From Epiperipatus broadwayi (lineage: Eukaryota > Onychophora > Udeonychophora > Euonychophora > Peripatidae): a stretch of DNA of 64,000 bases. Each line of letters starts with the position of its first letter. The first letter of the stretch is position 1. The notes under the pieces were generated by a model. That model was not told where the DNA came from. It worked only from the letters and a program-made list of their open reading frames with translations, and did no database searches. Of the stretch, positions 11,235-22,214 are shown in pieces. The stretch covers positions 9,059,967 through 9,123,966 of the forward strand of contig JAQFVV010012416.1 of the NCBI GenBank assembly GCA_028023455.1, in the 5' to 3' direction. A program made the position numbers and the translations under genes.

Positions 11235-13194
11235 CCATAAGCTATAAGTCTCAGGGTTTTGAAGCAGATTTCACATAAACTATGCTGGTCCATGGAAATA
11301 CAAACAATTATTTATTATTTATATAATGAACTATCTCCTTTCATAAATCAATCACTTCTGAAAAAAACTATTTGGTATACATATTTTCCATATAACTATT
11401 ACTTTTGATAATATCTATCCAATTTAAAGACTTATGTGCAAAAAATAAAATCCAATATATACTGTTACCATAGCAGCACTAGGAAAACAAATGATAGGCA
11501 GAACAAATGATCCCAGAGCCAAAAAAAAAAAAAAAAACTCCAGAAAAAAGCAACACACAGCTTATCATTTTCATTTACAACTCATCACTAGCAAAAATTT
11601 CAATAAAATGCACTTTGAGAATTAAGTTATTTCAATACAGAACTAAAACACATATGAAAAAAAATTGAAGCAGTACACAAATATTATGCTGAAGGCACTC
11701 AAAAAAATTAAATTCCAGATACAATAGAAGCCAGAAAGAAATCAACACTTCTAGTGATGATAACACATGAAGATATGTTTAATAAATGTCACCAAGACCA
11801 ACTATTACTGACTACAGCCAATGAAATGTTTCTAGCAGAGAATCAACCCAGTCAGAGACAGAAGAACAGTATGCTAAAGTTTCATCAGCACAAGAAATAG
11901 AAACAACAACCAATACTAGGTAGAAGATAGTAACTACTCAAAGAAACGGTGGAAGAAATGAATGACTATGACTATTTTGTTAAAGTATTTTTTCCAAGAA
12001 GAGAGGGGGAAGGATTTTAATAAACAGCCTGACTAAAATAAATTTCTTTTACCTTGGATATAGATTCTGTGAAAAATAAGCAGTTAATTGATCCATTTAG
12101 CAAAAACAATCTATTCTAGTCTGTAATCTGCTATTATATATAAAACCGTATTTTCCCAAATGAATTCACATCGTTCGCAGTAATCAAAATCCATTAGCTG
12201 GTATAAGACATCACATGATGATGTCTACTACACATGGTATTAACAAGCAATATAAAGTACTTGTAATAAAAAAACAATCACAAATAGATAGCATAGGATT
12301 GTTATAAGATAGTTGAAGGTCACAGAAAATCTTGCATTTGCTACCCACTTATATAAATAAACGAGTCTATCTCATTGTATTTTAACTTATATCAAAATGA
12401 ATTCTCATAAGTTTCAAGAAATCTTGTGTTAATATGGGATTTCATTACATGTAACCACTTTTATATGAGTTTGATCCATCATGTTGTAACTTATATCCAA
12501 AGCATAATAAAATGCTTAAATTATAATAAAAGACTTCAATTGTTGCTTCTTATTAAAATCATCACTCTATAGAAATTAGCACTTGGCAAGAATATTGTTG
12601 AACAGTAAATAAAATTAATATATGCAAATAAGCCCATGTTATGCAAGAAAAACTGATATATAAAATTATTTGCAATACTCTAGCATAGGTGGATTAACTG
12701 TGGTTATATATGGAATCAGGCAGAAATAAAAAGAATGATTAATTAAAGATGATGAGAAAATCATCATACTTATAAATATATAATATATGTGTGTAATAAA
12801 CTGAAGTACATGGTTAACATACAGATATACAAACTTTATACTCTATTATGCATGTAAATAATCTACTTTCACACAACAGTGTATTGTGATCACTTTTAAA
12901 ATCTACTTCTTATTTATTCTTTTTATTAATTTTATTCCAAGTAAATAAACTTGTTTTGTTAAGTTTTAATTTTATGCTATTTATTTAATGAAAGTATTGA
13001 TGCATTCACGCAAGTTAGCAGGAATATAACTTATTTTCCATCTATGGTGAAGATCACACTATAGTATAATCCTTTTGTTTATTTTTACCGTCAATGCAGC
13101 AACACTCATCTGACCAAACCAGATTAACTGGAAACTTTATCTATTAACTAACAATAGTTAGATATAACATGATCACTATCTCTTATACTAGCAC

Positions 13195-13385
13195 ATAATT
13201 GTTTAAAAACAAAGCAAAACTCTCCATACAGTAGTGCCACCCTGTGCCAACCAGAGTAATCAATGAATGCCAGAAAGCTTGTGCATAGGGATTTTATGCA
13301 CAAATCTTCTGGCATTCATTGATTACTCCGGTTGGCACAGGGTCGCACTACTGTACGGAGAGTTTTGCTTTGTTTATAAATAGTT
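13195..13385. repeat. Foldback family copy, near-perfect hairpin
   Basis: The left arm (AAACAAAGCAAAACTCTCCA, GTAGTGCCACCCTGTGCC, ATCAATGAATGCCAG) is followed directly by its reverse complement (CTGGCATTCATTGATTACTC, GGCACAGGGTCGCACTAC, GGAGAGTTTTGCTTTGTTT). Arms are about 80 bp with few mismatches. The pre-mRNA of either strand would fold into a long hairpin. Confidence 0.9.
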
Positions 13386-13608
13386 AGATATCCAATTAAT
13401 GATCAATACTTGAGTAGCTAGTTTGACTATGGGATGTATACTTAAATCTAAGATTGCTCGTCACCTAAAAAAAAAAATGTACAAGCTACATTTGGTCTGG
13501 ATTAAAACTTAAGATCCTGATATTTTCAGGGAGATGTACTACATACTAAACCATGACAGCTTTCATATATATATATAATACAATTTAATATGTAGACATA
13601 TCTCTTAC

Positions 13609-13729
13609 CTCTCAATCATCTCCGCAGGTCCCTGATCCATCCCTACAATATCACGTTCCTGGGCCACTGCATCCAGAAAAGCATCTTCCCAAAATTGCAT
13701 TTGATCCCATAAAGCTGATCTTTCTTTAC
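13609..13729 (-). CDS. MADD: MADD exon H ([11 protein letters not shown] block)
   Basis: Acceptor CTTTAAG and donor GTAAGA, 121 nt, phase 1 to phase 2. It encodes [20 protein letters not shown] and then [19 protein letters not shown], nearly identical to vertebrate MADD. It begins the region leading into the death domain. The split Arg codon is completed by the first base of the next exon. Confidence 0.98.
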
Positions 13730-14639
13730 CTTAAAGATAAACCAAGATTTAGTAAACAGTCACTTAAACTAAATAAAATAGTAATATTCATATTTTATTT
13801 TAGAAAAAAAAAAAAAAATTTAATCATATAAATATAATACTGTAATATACTTTTCATATGTACAATCTTTTTTTTAAAATTTCTTAAAAAAAAAAAAGTA
13901 TTAGGAAGTAAATAATAAAAACATTGAAAATACTAATTACAATCAGTTTCTGTTTGACGTTTAACGAATATCCCATTTCACATTTCTCAAATCTATTAAT
14001 TTCTATTTCAATAAAATTAAGACAATTATTGATCTAAAGTGTTTGTTCTGGTATTTCTCTAAAGTCTAATATTCCCAAACTTGTAGCATATATGTAATAT
14101 TTTAGAATAATAATTTTATTCACTGTATTAAAACCATTTATTGTAAGAATGGACATTGTAGGTAGTGCTATTATATGCTATTACATCTATACCCAGACTA
14201 GTATCTTACACATTGTCTTCACCACCAGAGGGATAAAGGCTCTAAACCAGAAAGTAATCTGGGGATGTTAATGTAATACTACTACCATCTAATATCATTA
14301 TTCAGGCTTATGATAGATGGACCAGAGAGAACTAATAACAGCTGCTCCTTAATTCACATACTAAATGTAAACAGAAAAAGTCATGTGATGTTTTTATATG
14401 TATATATCTCAATATTTATATATCTTTAAAATGTGGAATTAAAAAATTACAGTTGAGTATAACTTAGGGGTGTTATTTTAAAAATGCAGAATGAGAAAAT
14501 ATGTACTTAATACGTTAATATATGTTAAAAAAAAATGTTCATGTTAGTTTACAGAAAAAATAAAGAAAATGAATTACAAAAAGTATTTAATGAAATAAAA
14601 AATGAATAATATTGATGTAAATTTTTATTGAGAAACCAT

Positions 14640-14835
14640 TAAAATATCACATGATTAGCACTGCTCCCAAGTTCACTGATAAATATAAGCTAGAAACTGT
14701 CTAGGGATATTGGATGGAAAAGCACTGAATAGGCATTATGATGTATATATAACCTTCTAGCATCTATTGATTACTAAAACTTACATTAGGTGGCACTGCT
14801 TTGTGGAGAAAATTTTGCTACTTTTGCTATCAATA
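14640..14835. repeat. Foldback family copy, diverged
   Basis: Contains TATAAGCTAGAAACTGTCTA, GGGATATTGGATGG, CTATTGATTACTAAAAC, TTAGGTGGCACTGCTTTGTG and GGAGAAAATTTTGC, a right arm with many substitutions. Confidence 0.6.
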
Positions 14836-15344
14836 ATTGTTTCTTAAAGGGATACACTTACAGAGTAAATTTTTCAAATATACTCTGATATACATAAAAT
14901 AGTGAAGTGTGACACTTGGAGGTTGGAACATGGGACTTAGTCTAATTGAAATTCATAAGCATGGTTTTTTTTAAATCTAATATCTAAAATACCATATTAA
15001 AAATATACTACTGAAGCTTAAAGTTAGAATATTAACGAGATGATTTAATTCCATAAATATTAGGAATAAAAAAGGGCAACATTTGCATAACTTCCGTTAT
15101 TTAACAGAAACATTTAATGGCACATCTGGAAAAAAATAAAAATGGAAATTAAGAAGTTCAGTCTCCATATAGAATGGACAAAAGATTACAAGTCGAAAAT
15201 TGTGCATATAATGCCTCCACTTTGAAAAGTAAATTAAAATCTCTCTTATACTGCTCATATTAGCTTTTATTCATTTTATACTGCTTTAGTAATTTTCACA
15301 ATATGGCAATAAAATTTTAATGCTGAAATTAAATAACAATAGTT

Positions 15345-15535
15345 ATGTGAATTAGAAGGGATTTGAACCCAGACTTTCAAGCTCTCTTTAGTCATCTGCT
15401 CATCCTATACAACCAATACACGCGACTACATTCACGTAAAAAATATAAATGATCTTTAATATATTTATCTCATGCGGAATCAGCACTCATCAGTTAGTCC
15501 GGATCATCATCTCCGACACTCATATATAATATAAA
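15345..15535 (-). repeat. SINE-like repeat with B-box-like end, copy 2
   Basis: On the plus strand it begins GGGATTTGAACCCAGACTTT (B-box complement) and continues through TCATCTGCTCATCCTATACA to GAATCAGCACTCATCAGTTA. It is the most complete minus-oriented copy of the family, and matches 33905-34075 over about 150 bp. Confidence 0.7.
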
Positions 15536-15599
15536 CAAACAGTTTAAAATTCCCGTGTTTACTCCTATTTTTTTTAAATTTTATTCTGTTGACCAAATT

Positions 15600-15840
15600 A
15601 GAAATTAAGATAAAATCTGGCAAAATAAAAATACACACAGAAAATATAGCTTTTTTAGTAATATTTATCTTTATTACTGCCTAGCATGCTTTCAATATAT
15701 TTTTCCCATATCATATTCATGGCATGAATATAATATAGTAAAAATATATTGAAAGCATACTAGGCAGTAATAAAACTAAATATTATTAAAAATTTGCCTT
15801 TTCTGTACTTTCATTTTACTAGATATTACTTTGGCTCAGA
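15600..15840. mobile_element. Long-TIR MITE, family 2, copy 1
   Basis: Left arm ATTACTGCCTAGCATGCTTT and CAATATATTTTTCCCATATC, then a short centre (ATTCATGGCATGAATAT), then the reverse complement TTGAAAGCATACTAGGCAGT. Arms are about 100 bp. The outer end reads TTTTACTAGATATTACTTTG. The 46.4-kb element is a second, larger copy with a real internal segment. Confidence 0.8.
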
Positions 15841-16119
15841 AAAGAAGAAAATTAGTTAATTTAATTATAAATCAAAATGTAAATTATAAAATGCATTTGT
15901 CAACATTTGCTCCTTTTGAAGAAGATAATCGCAATCATTACAAACATTCATAAAATGTTTAACAGATGTAGATGTGCATGTGGGAGTCTACGTATTCACT
16001 CCTCTATTCAACTTATTTAACATTTAATACTAATAATCCGAACAATTCCAGATTACAATATAAATTAGAATTTATAATGACTGAAAAAAAAAAAAGCAAC
16101 TAAATTATGAAATGCTTAC

Positions 16120-16266
16120 CTAAGAGTCCCTGGAATAAGTAGGTTCTGCCTGTATCAGGACTAGGCGTACTAGAGGTATTGATCATGCTCCCACCATGAT
16201 ATCTAAATCCAGTGCTTAAACTACTTTTACTATTCCACACACTGGGACTTCGCTTTTTATTTGTTC
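16120..16266 (-). CDS. MADD: MADD exon G
   Basis: Acceptor GTTGCAG and donor GTAAGC, 147 nt, phase 1 to phase 1. It encodes [20 protein letters not shown], then [16 protein letters not shown] and ends [11 protein letters not shown], matching the vertebrate YLYEGLLG stretch before the ERS-LWDQ block. An upstream AG (TTCTAG, seven bases earlier) would shift the frame into a stop, so the inner AG is the likely site. A Penelope-like element sits about 100 bp away in the adjacent intron. Confidence 0.93.
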
Positions 16267-16368
16267 CTGCAACCTAGAATGCACACATATAATAATAGCT
16301 ATGATTTTTTTCTCTTTAAAATATAAAATCCGAAATAATGTTTCTTCTTTTCTTTAAAAAATATAGTC

Positions 16369-16587
16369 CTTAAAAATCAATATTATCCAATATAAATTCA
16401 CCAACCAATTTTTTGTTCTTTATTTAACTATATAAAAATTATATTCAATAAGCAACGTTTCGACTATTTCTATCCTTATAGTCTTTTTCAAGCCACTAAG
16501 AAAAAATACAAATAATATTATCAATATAAATAAATAAATAAATATACAAATAAAACTAAAATAAAAAATTAAAATTGCAAATATAAA
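16369..16587 (-). repeat. PLE left pseudo-LTR arm (inverted)
   Basis: Reverse complement of 18517-18747 with scattered differences. It includes TAAGCAACGTTTCGACTATT and TATCCTTATAGTCTTTTTCA. The reading frame of the PLE protein is open from 16573, inside this arm, so the arm joins directly to a 5'-truncated coding region. Confidence 0.88.
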
Positions 16588-16629
16588 TTTGTTAATATAA
16601 GAGAATTAAAAATAATTAATAATATTAGA

Positions 16630-18315
16630 TTGAAATATAAAGATTTGGTTTTTTTAAAAGGAGATAAATCTACTAGTATGGTAATAATAGAGAAAACTGA
16701 ATATAATAATAAAATTAATTATTTATTAAAAGAAAGTTATTTTAAGATAATAAAAAAAGATAAAAGTATGCAGATAAATATAAAGATTAATAAGATTATT
16801 ACTAAAATAAAAAATAAAGGATATATTAAAAAAATAGAAATGTTTATGCTTAAAAGGATGGACATTAGATGTGCAACAATTACAGGAATACTGAAGGTAC
16901 ATAAAGACGGGATACCTTTAAGACCGATTATTAGTTGTAGGGATACTTGTTATGAAAATATTTCAAAATGGATATTTAATAATATTTTTAAAAAATATAA
17001 TAAAGAAAATAAAAAGAATAAGGTATGTAATTCTATGGATTTTATAGAAAAATTAAATGAATTTTTAAAATTTGTTAAGTTTAAAAATATTTATTTTATT
17101 AAATTAGATATTATTAATATGTATAATAATATTGATCCAGATATAGCTATAAATAATGTTTTGGAATTATACATTAGTGATAAAAATAAAAAATTAAAAA
17201 TTGATACTTGTTTGGTATATGATATTTTATCGATTTGTTGTAAAAATTTGATTTTTAAATTTAAAGATAAGTTTTATGAGCAGATAAATGGATTAAGTAT
17301 GGGAAGTAGTTTAAGTGGTTTTTTGGCGGATGTATACATGAATAATTTTGAAAAAAATTTTATAGATTTAAATTTTAGTCCGTGTTTTTTTGTTAGATAT
17401 GTAGATGACTATTTCATGGTTTTTAAAGGAAACAAAAGAAAAGCTAAAAGTTTTTTAAAATACATTAATAATATTGAGGAAAATATAAAATTTACTATGG
17501 AAGAAGAATTAGATAATAAAATTGAATACATGGATGTAAAAATTGAAAAGATTATTAGGTATAATAGAATTAATATTAATACTTCGGGTTTTAGAAAAAA
17601 AACATTTCATGGTCTAATTGTAAATTGGTATTCAGATATTGATAAGCATTGTAAAATTAATACTATAAAAAATAGAATTAGGAGAGCAATGTTAATATGT
17701 TCTAATGAGTTATTATTTAACAAGGAAATAGTTTTAATAAAAAAGGAATGTTATTTGAATGAATATCCTAGAAAAATTATTGAAAAAATTTTTTCGAGAT
17801 ATAATTTAAATTTAATTAAAAGGAAAATTGAAGGAAAAAATAAAATTAAAAATAAGGATAAAAAATTAGATAAGGTATACATAGGTTTTAAAGTATCACA
17901 AAATATTTTTGTTAGAATTAAAAATATTTGTAAAAAAATAAATAAAAAATTTAATATTAAATTATTTCCTGTATATAAGAAAAAGAAAGATTTAAAAAAG
18001 ATGATTAATTATTATGATAAGTTAAACATGCTTGAGGCAATGAAAGGAGTATATATTATTAAATGTTTAGATTGTTGGAAGGAGGGTAAATGTATTTCTT
18101 ATATTGGAAATACTAAGAATAAATTAGAAACAAGGTTAAAACAACATTTATCTGATAAAAAATCTGCAATTTATTTTCAAAGGTGTAAATTTGGTCATAC
18201 TGATTACAAAATTGAACTTTTGGAAACTGTAAATAATTATAAAGAAAGGTTTTTAAAAGAAAATTCCTACATTAAGGAATTCAAACCATATATGAATAGA
18301 AAACTGATAGATTAA
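16630..18315 (+). CDS. Penelope-like reverse transcriptase with C-terminal GIY-YIG nuclease
   Basis: An uninterrupted frame of 561 codons counted from a TTG at 16630. It is open back to 16573, and the first ATG is at 16678. PLE proteins copy element RNA using a reverse transcriptase related to telomerase and cut target DNA with a GIY-YIG endonuclease. Visible motifs are LKGDKST (9-15), GILKVHKDGIPLRPIIS (86-102), motif A LDIINMYNNI (159-168), GLSMGSSLSGFLADVYMNNF (221-240), catalytic YVDD (257-260), GVY (473-475), Cys480s cluster, YIG (491-493), RLKQH (502-506) and CKFGH (509-513 region and after). Catalytic residues look intact. The family usually has about 150-200 more N-terminal residues, absent here because the left repeat arm interrupts it. 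Codon use is extremely A/T-rich. It may be a recent insertion, but a normal start codon is lacking. Confidence 0.92.
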   Translation: MKYKDLVFLKGDKSTSMVIIEKTEYNNKINYLLKESYFKIIKKDKSMQINIKINKIITKIKNKGYIKKIEMFMLKRMDIRCATITGILKVHKDGIPLRPIISCRDTCYENISKWIFNNIFKKYNKENKKNKVCNSMDFIEKLNEFLKFVKFKNIYFIKLDIINMYNNIDPDIAINNVLELYISDKNKKLKIDTCLVYDILSICCKNLIFKFKDKFYEQINGLSMGSSLSGFLADVYMNNFEKNFIDLNFSPCFFVRYVDDYFMVFKGNKRKAKSFLKYINNIEENIKFTMEEELDNKIEYMDVKIEKIIRYNRININTSGFRKKTFHGLIVNWYSDIDKHCKINTIKNRIRRAMLICSNELLFNKEIVLIKKECYLNEYPRKIIEKIFSRYNLNLIKRKIEGKNKIKNKDKKLDKVYIGFKVSQNIFVRIKNICKKINKKFNIKLFPVYKKKKDLKKMINYYDKLNMLEAMKGVYIIKCLDCWKEGKCISYIGNTKNKLETRLKQHLSDKKSAIYFQRCKFGHTDYKIELLETVNNYKERFLKENSYIKEFKPYMNRKLID

Positions 18316-18516
18316 GATAACAATTAATGACTAGTTTGAGGAATTTTATTCATTTAAATAATTTAATTGTTAGTTTTAAATAAAAAAGGGTTTTTATTTT
18401 TTTTTGAGATTATTTTTTTTGTTGGATTTTTTATTTTTTGGGGAAGGTAATTTTTATATTTTTATATATATTTTTATTTTATTTTTTATTCTATTTTATT
18501 TTTTTATTCTATTTTG

Positions 18517-18747
18517 TTTATATTTGCAATTTTAATTTTTTATTTTAGTTTTATTTGTATATTTATTTATTTATTTATATTGAAAATATTATTTGTATTT
18601 TTACTTAGTGGCTTGAAAAAGACTATAAGGATAGAAATAGTCGAAACGTTGCTTATTGAATATAAATTTTTATATAGTTAAATAAAGAACAGGTTTTTTA
18701 AAGAAATTGGTTAGAGAATTTATATTGGATAATATTGATCTTTAAAA
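18517..18747 (+). repeat. PLE right pseudo-LTR arm with hammerhead-like stem
   Basis: 3' arm of the element. Positions 18621-18626 (GACTAT) can pair with 18637-18642 (ATAGTC), followed by GAAAC at 18643-18647. The expected CTGATGA core before stem II is replaced by CTTGAAAAA, so a working ribozyme is doubtful in this copy. Confidence 0.8.
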
Positions 18748-18894
18748 TATAACTAAAACATATTTTCTTTTCTTTTTTAAATAAGCTATTGAAAAATAAA
18801 TTAAATATACAAATATAGTTTATAATTATTAGCTAACATGTGAATAGGTAAAAAAAGATAAAAACAAGCAAAAAAAACTTTTTCATATTTATAT

Positions 18895-18978
18895 CATATG
18901 TAAATGAGGCATTTATTTATATAGCGCTATGTTTATAAATTGTAATCAACTAAAAATCAAATGCCTCATTTACATATG
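18895..18978. repeat. 20-bp perfect inverted repeat
   Basis: CATATGTAAATGAGGCATTT at 18895-18914 is repeated in reverse complement at 18959-18978, with 44 nt between that contain ATAGCGCTAT. It lies just outside the PLE and could be a tiny MITE. Confidence 0.6.
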
Positions 18979-19610
18979 TTTAGTTTCATTTAAGAGTGAC
19001 GTTTAGTTAATTCTAGATTAATTTAGTTGACATCATTCATTCAGACATAGTAAACAGTAATTTAAAGTGATTGATTTATCCTCACGCTTTCATACCCAGT
19101 ACTTAAGATTTGCCCATATATAAGCATTTGGGTTGAATGAATAAGTGGATTCATTTATTAGTTTGCAAAGACTTTATCTTGTGTTGGAAATGAAAGTATT
19201 CATTTATTATTATTAACATTCGGAAAAAGCGCATGTACGTTAGCTTGAAAGGCTGATCTTTAGTCGATATTTATATCATATAATTTTTTATAAATTAAAT
19301 CTATCGTTTAAATAAGTTGTTTGTAAAAAGGCACTTTCCTTACATCACAATGTTCCATCTTCTCTGAATCACATACCTTCTAAATTACTCTTAAAACATT
19401 CATTCTACAAGAACAATTTCTTTCTTCTTCCTCTTTCTCAACATTTCAATTTTTGTTTTCTCCTTTTAAATGCTTTTCTACTGATTAAGACCAATCTAAT
19501 TTCTATATTCCTAATTTTATTTATATAATCTATTGTTTTATATCCTTCCAAAAATTTAAAAACCCAACCCCTAAATACTTGAATTAAATGCTTTTATTAT
19601 CCTTTAATTG

Positions 19611-19650
19611 TTTACAGTTTCGACTGATATACAATCTTCATCAGATTTGT
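19611..19650 (-). ncRNA. Hammerhead-ribozyme-like motif (PLE remnant)
   Basis: On the minus strand CTGATGA (19644-19638) is followed by a stem-loop GATTG-TATAT-CAGTC with one G-T pair and then GAAAC (19621-19617), the conserved order of the hammerhead core. Downstream comes an A-rich tail with AATAAAAG, as in the other PLE repeat ends in this window. Stems I and III were not resolved, so activity is unproven. Confidence 0.6.
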
Positions 19651-21300
19651 TTCTTAAGTTGATTGAATAAAAAAAAAAACAATGCAAAGGAGATTATAAG
19701 ATTTTTAAAAAAATAAGATATATTTATGCCTGAAGTCTCCAATGTTTATTCTCTTCCTTTTTAACTATTCAAATTATAGAATACCCTCTTACTGTTCAGT
19801 CACAATTCCAATTTGCTTTTTGCATTATTGATTAATCATCTAAAAACTATATTTTTATTACATTAATGCTCTTTTTATATATTTATTTTAAGTAAATAAA
19901 TAAATCAAACGTATTTATTATAAATACTAATATGTCACATATGTTGTTACTTTGAACCCAAAGATATAGTGAATTATATTCACAATTTCAAATTGGACTA
20001 TAATGTAAGTAATAAGCAAATGTAATTATGACAGTAGAAAATAAAAAACGTGATCAAAATTTTTGATCTAGAGAAAAGTTCAATGAGAAAATATTCCTTG
20101 GCTTTATAACAATATTAGATAGTTTATTCGTAAAAATATAATTTTGTCAGTTCAGAAATGAACAGGTAGTTATTTGCAATATAATAATGCCAGTTTTTTG
20201 GTTCTTTTTTATAAAAATTTGAAAACCCATTGATGTGCCTATGAATAGAAGTGTACTTCTGTATTACATTAAACTCATCTTCGATGTCTTATTAAGTCAA
20301 TAACAGTTTGGATAAAATCTTTTAACAGGATATTTTCTTCTTGCAGCAAAGGAAATAATTCTTAATAAAATCACAAGTGTATAAATCAAGATAGAAGAAT
20401 TGTGAAGCGTAAAGTTTTATTTCTACTATACAACTCATAAAAATCATCATTATTTTCCAATTCATTTTGCTCAACAGGTAACAGAAATAAATATTTCATA
20501 AATTTTATCTAGAAATAAATAAATAAAAAGAAAAATCAAGTTTGATGACCCCTCACCATTATATAATTACAATGACCAAACTCATCAATATGGAAACAAT
20601 TCTTTACACTATTCTTTGACCATTTAACTGCAATATGATCCATATGACCATATTGGAAACTCTTGGTTCATTTTCCTTAATTGCAACTTTAATAGATATA
20701 TCATCAATTACTAATCTAAATAAAATTGCTGCATTTTATTGTCTTCATGCTATATATCCATGAGTTACAAGATAATGTAGAGAATAATTAGATTTATTTT
20801 ACTCAGCAGATGAATCAAATCAACTGAATTTTTCATCTCCTTTATAAAATTTTTGTTAAAAGAGAATACATGTTCACTACTTTTATACAAGTGATTCGAT
20901 CATTTCCCACTACATTTTTGAAGATACTCCAATTGCTACAGAAATGTTCACAAAAAATGTTCCATTTCTCTGAATGAACAGAATATGGATGTAATTTATC
21001 CAATCTTTCTAATTACTCTTGAAGATCTAGACAATAAATTAACCATAATTCTCATCTACATCCGCAATTAACTTGATATTTGATGTTTATGAGTTAGTTG
21101 AAAAATAAGATTGTTTCCCTAATAAAAGCTTTAGGAGGATGACTCATAATGAATAGACCTCACAGAAAATCATTTGATAGGTTGACAAATAACATTATAA
21201 GTATCAATTGGTTGCAAATACAGTTGGAAACTCAATCTCTTTGTTTTAATAACAGTTACAATTCACAATTTGCATTATTTGGATAACCATTAATAGATTT

Positions 21301-22214
21301 AAAATTCTTTTAATTGAAATAATTCATCACAGCTTAGCGCTTTCAGAGATTCTCTCTCCATAATCATAGCCTTTAACTGTAATAATTTATGCAAATTTAT
21401 GTAAGTTCGTTCAGATAGTCCATCTTTTCGAAATAGAATGCATGTATCTTTTTTGTTTATTGCATTTATATCTCTTGCTATAAAACATGCCTCCTTAATC
21501 TTTCTTTTTACATCATTCCTTTCAGTAGAGACTATGGTAGCATTTGTAGGTTCAAATTCATGATTAGATAGATGCCTTCTGGTGGTCTACAAACACTAAG
21601 CTGCCCCCATTCTTGCTCAACACCCTTTTGTACAAATATTTGTTTTGAGCAATTCTATTCATTATAGTAACCCAAGTTTCTCCATAATATACAGTTTTAC
21701 AGTCTGCCTGAGGGCATGTCATCCTATATACTACATGTGGTGTTGCAAGGGGTTCGAAGGACAAGATAGACTCACAAGCAACACCACATGTAGTATATAG
21801 AATGACAGGTCCTCATTGCAGACTGTAAAGCTGTATATTATGGAGAAACTCGGACTACTATAATGAATAAATTGCTCAACACAAATATTTATACAAAAGG
21901 GTGTTGAGCAAGAATGGGAGCAGCTCAGTGTTTGTAGACCACCAGAAGGTATCTAATCATGAATTTGAATCTACAAATGCTACTATAGTCTCTACTGAAA
22001 GGAATGATGTAAAAAGGAAGATTAAGGAGGCATGGTTTATAGTGAGAGATGCAAGTGCAATAAACAGAAAAGGTATATGCTTTTCTACTTCGAAGAGATG
22101 GACTTATCTGAATGAACTTGCATAAATTATTACAGTTAAAGACTATGATTATGGAGAGAGAATCTCTGAAAGTGCTAAGCCATGATGAAGAATTATTTCA
22201 ATTAAAAGAATTTT
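21301..22214. pseudogene. Head-to-head pair of PLE C-terminal GIY-YIG remnants
   Basis: Two arms of about 440 bp (21301-21747 and 21778-22214) are inverted copies around a 30-bp centre. The right arm read on plus, and the left on minus, encode VVYRMTCPQADCKTVYYGET at the inner end, then LSKNG..(S)VFVDHQK, SNHEFESTNATIVSTERNDV, KRKIKEAWFIVRDASAINR. This fits the GIY-YIG end of a PLE lineage unlike the one at 16.6 kb. Each arm is 5'-truncated just before the domain and carries frameshifts or stops (the right arm is broken near 21830). The inverted arrangement is a known outcome of PLE insertion. Confidence 0.82.

Larger units (their letters stand above)
10299..13608. other. Intron between MADD exons H and I
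   Basis: Contains a hAT-type miniature element (10864-11234) and a near-perfect foldback hairpin (13195-13385). A poly-T/poly-A junction lies at about 10488-10518. 11243-13190 has no recognisable gene or repeat beyond AT-rich sequence. Confidence 0.65.
13730..16119. other. Intron between MADD exons G and H
   Basis: Holds a diverged foldback copy (14640-14835), a SINE-like repeat on the minus strand (15345-15535) and a long-TIR MITE (15600-15840). Nothing recognised elsewhere. Confidence 0.65.
16369..18747 (+). mobile_element. Penelope-like element with inverted flanking repeats
   Basis: A plus-strand RT/GIY-YIG frame is bracketed by inverted repeats of about 220-230 bp: left 16369-16587, right 18517-18747 (shared blocks include AAGACTATAAGGATAGAAAT, GTCGAAACGTTGCTTATTGA, TTTATATTGGATAATATTGA in right-arm orientation). 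PLEs often carry such pseudo-LTRs in inverted order. The right arm holds a stem (GACTAT/ATAGTC) directly followed by GAAAC, like stem II of the hammerhead ribozymes known from PLE repeats. It is inserted antisense to MADD, about 100 bp from exon G. No target duplication was identified. Confidence 0.9.
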
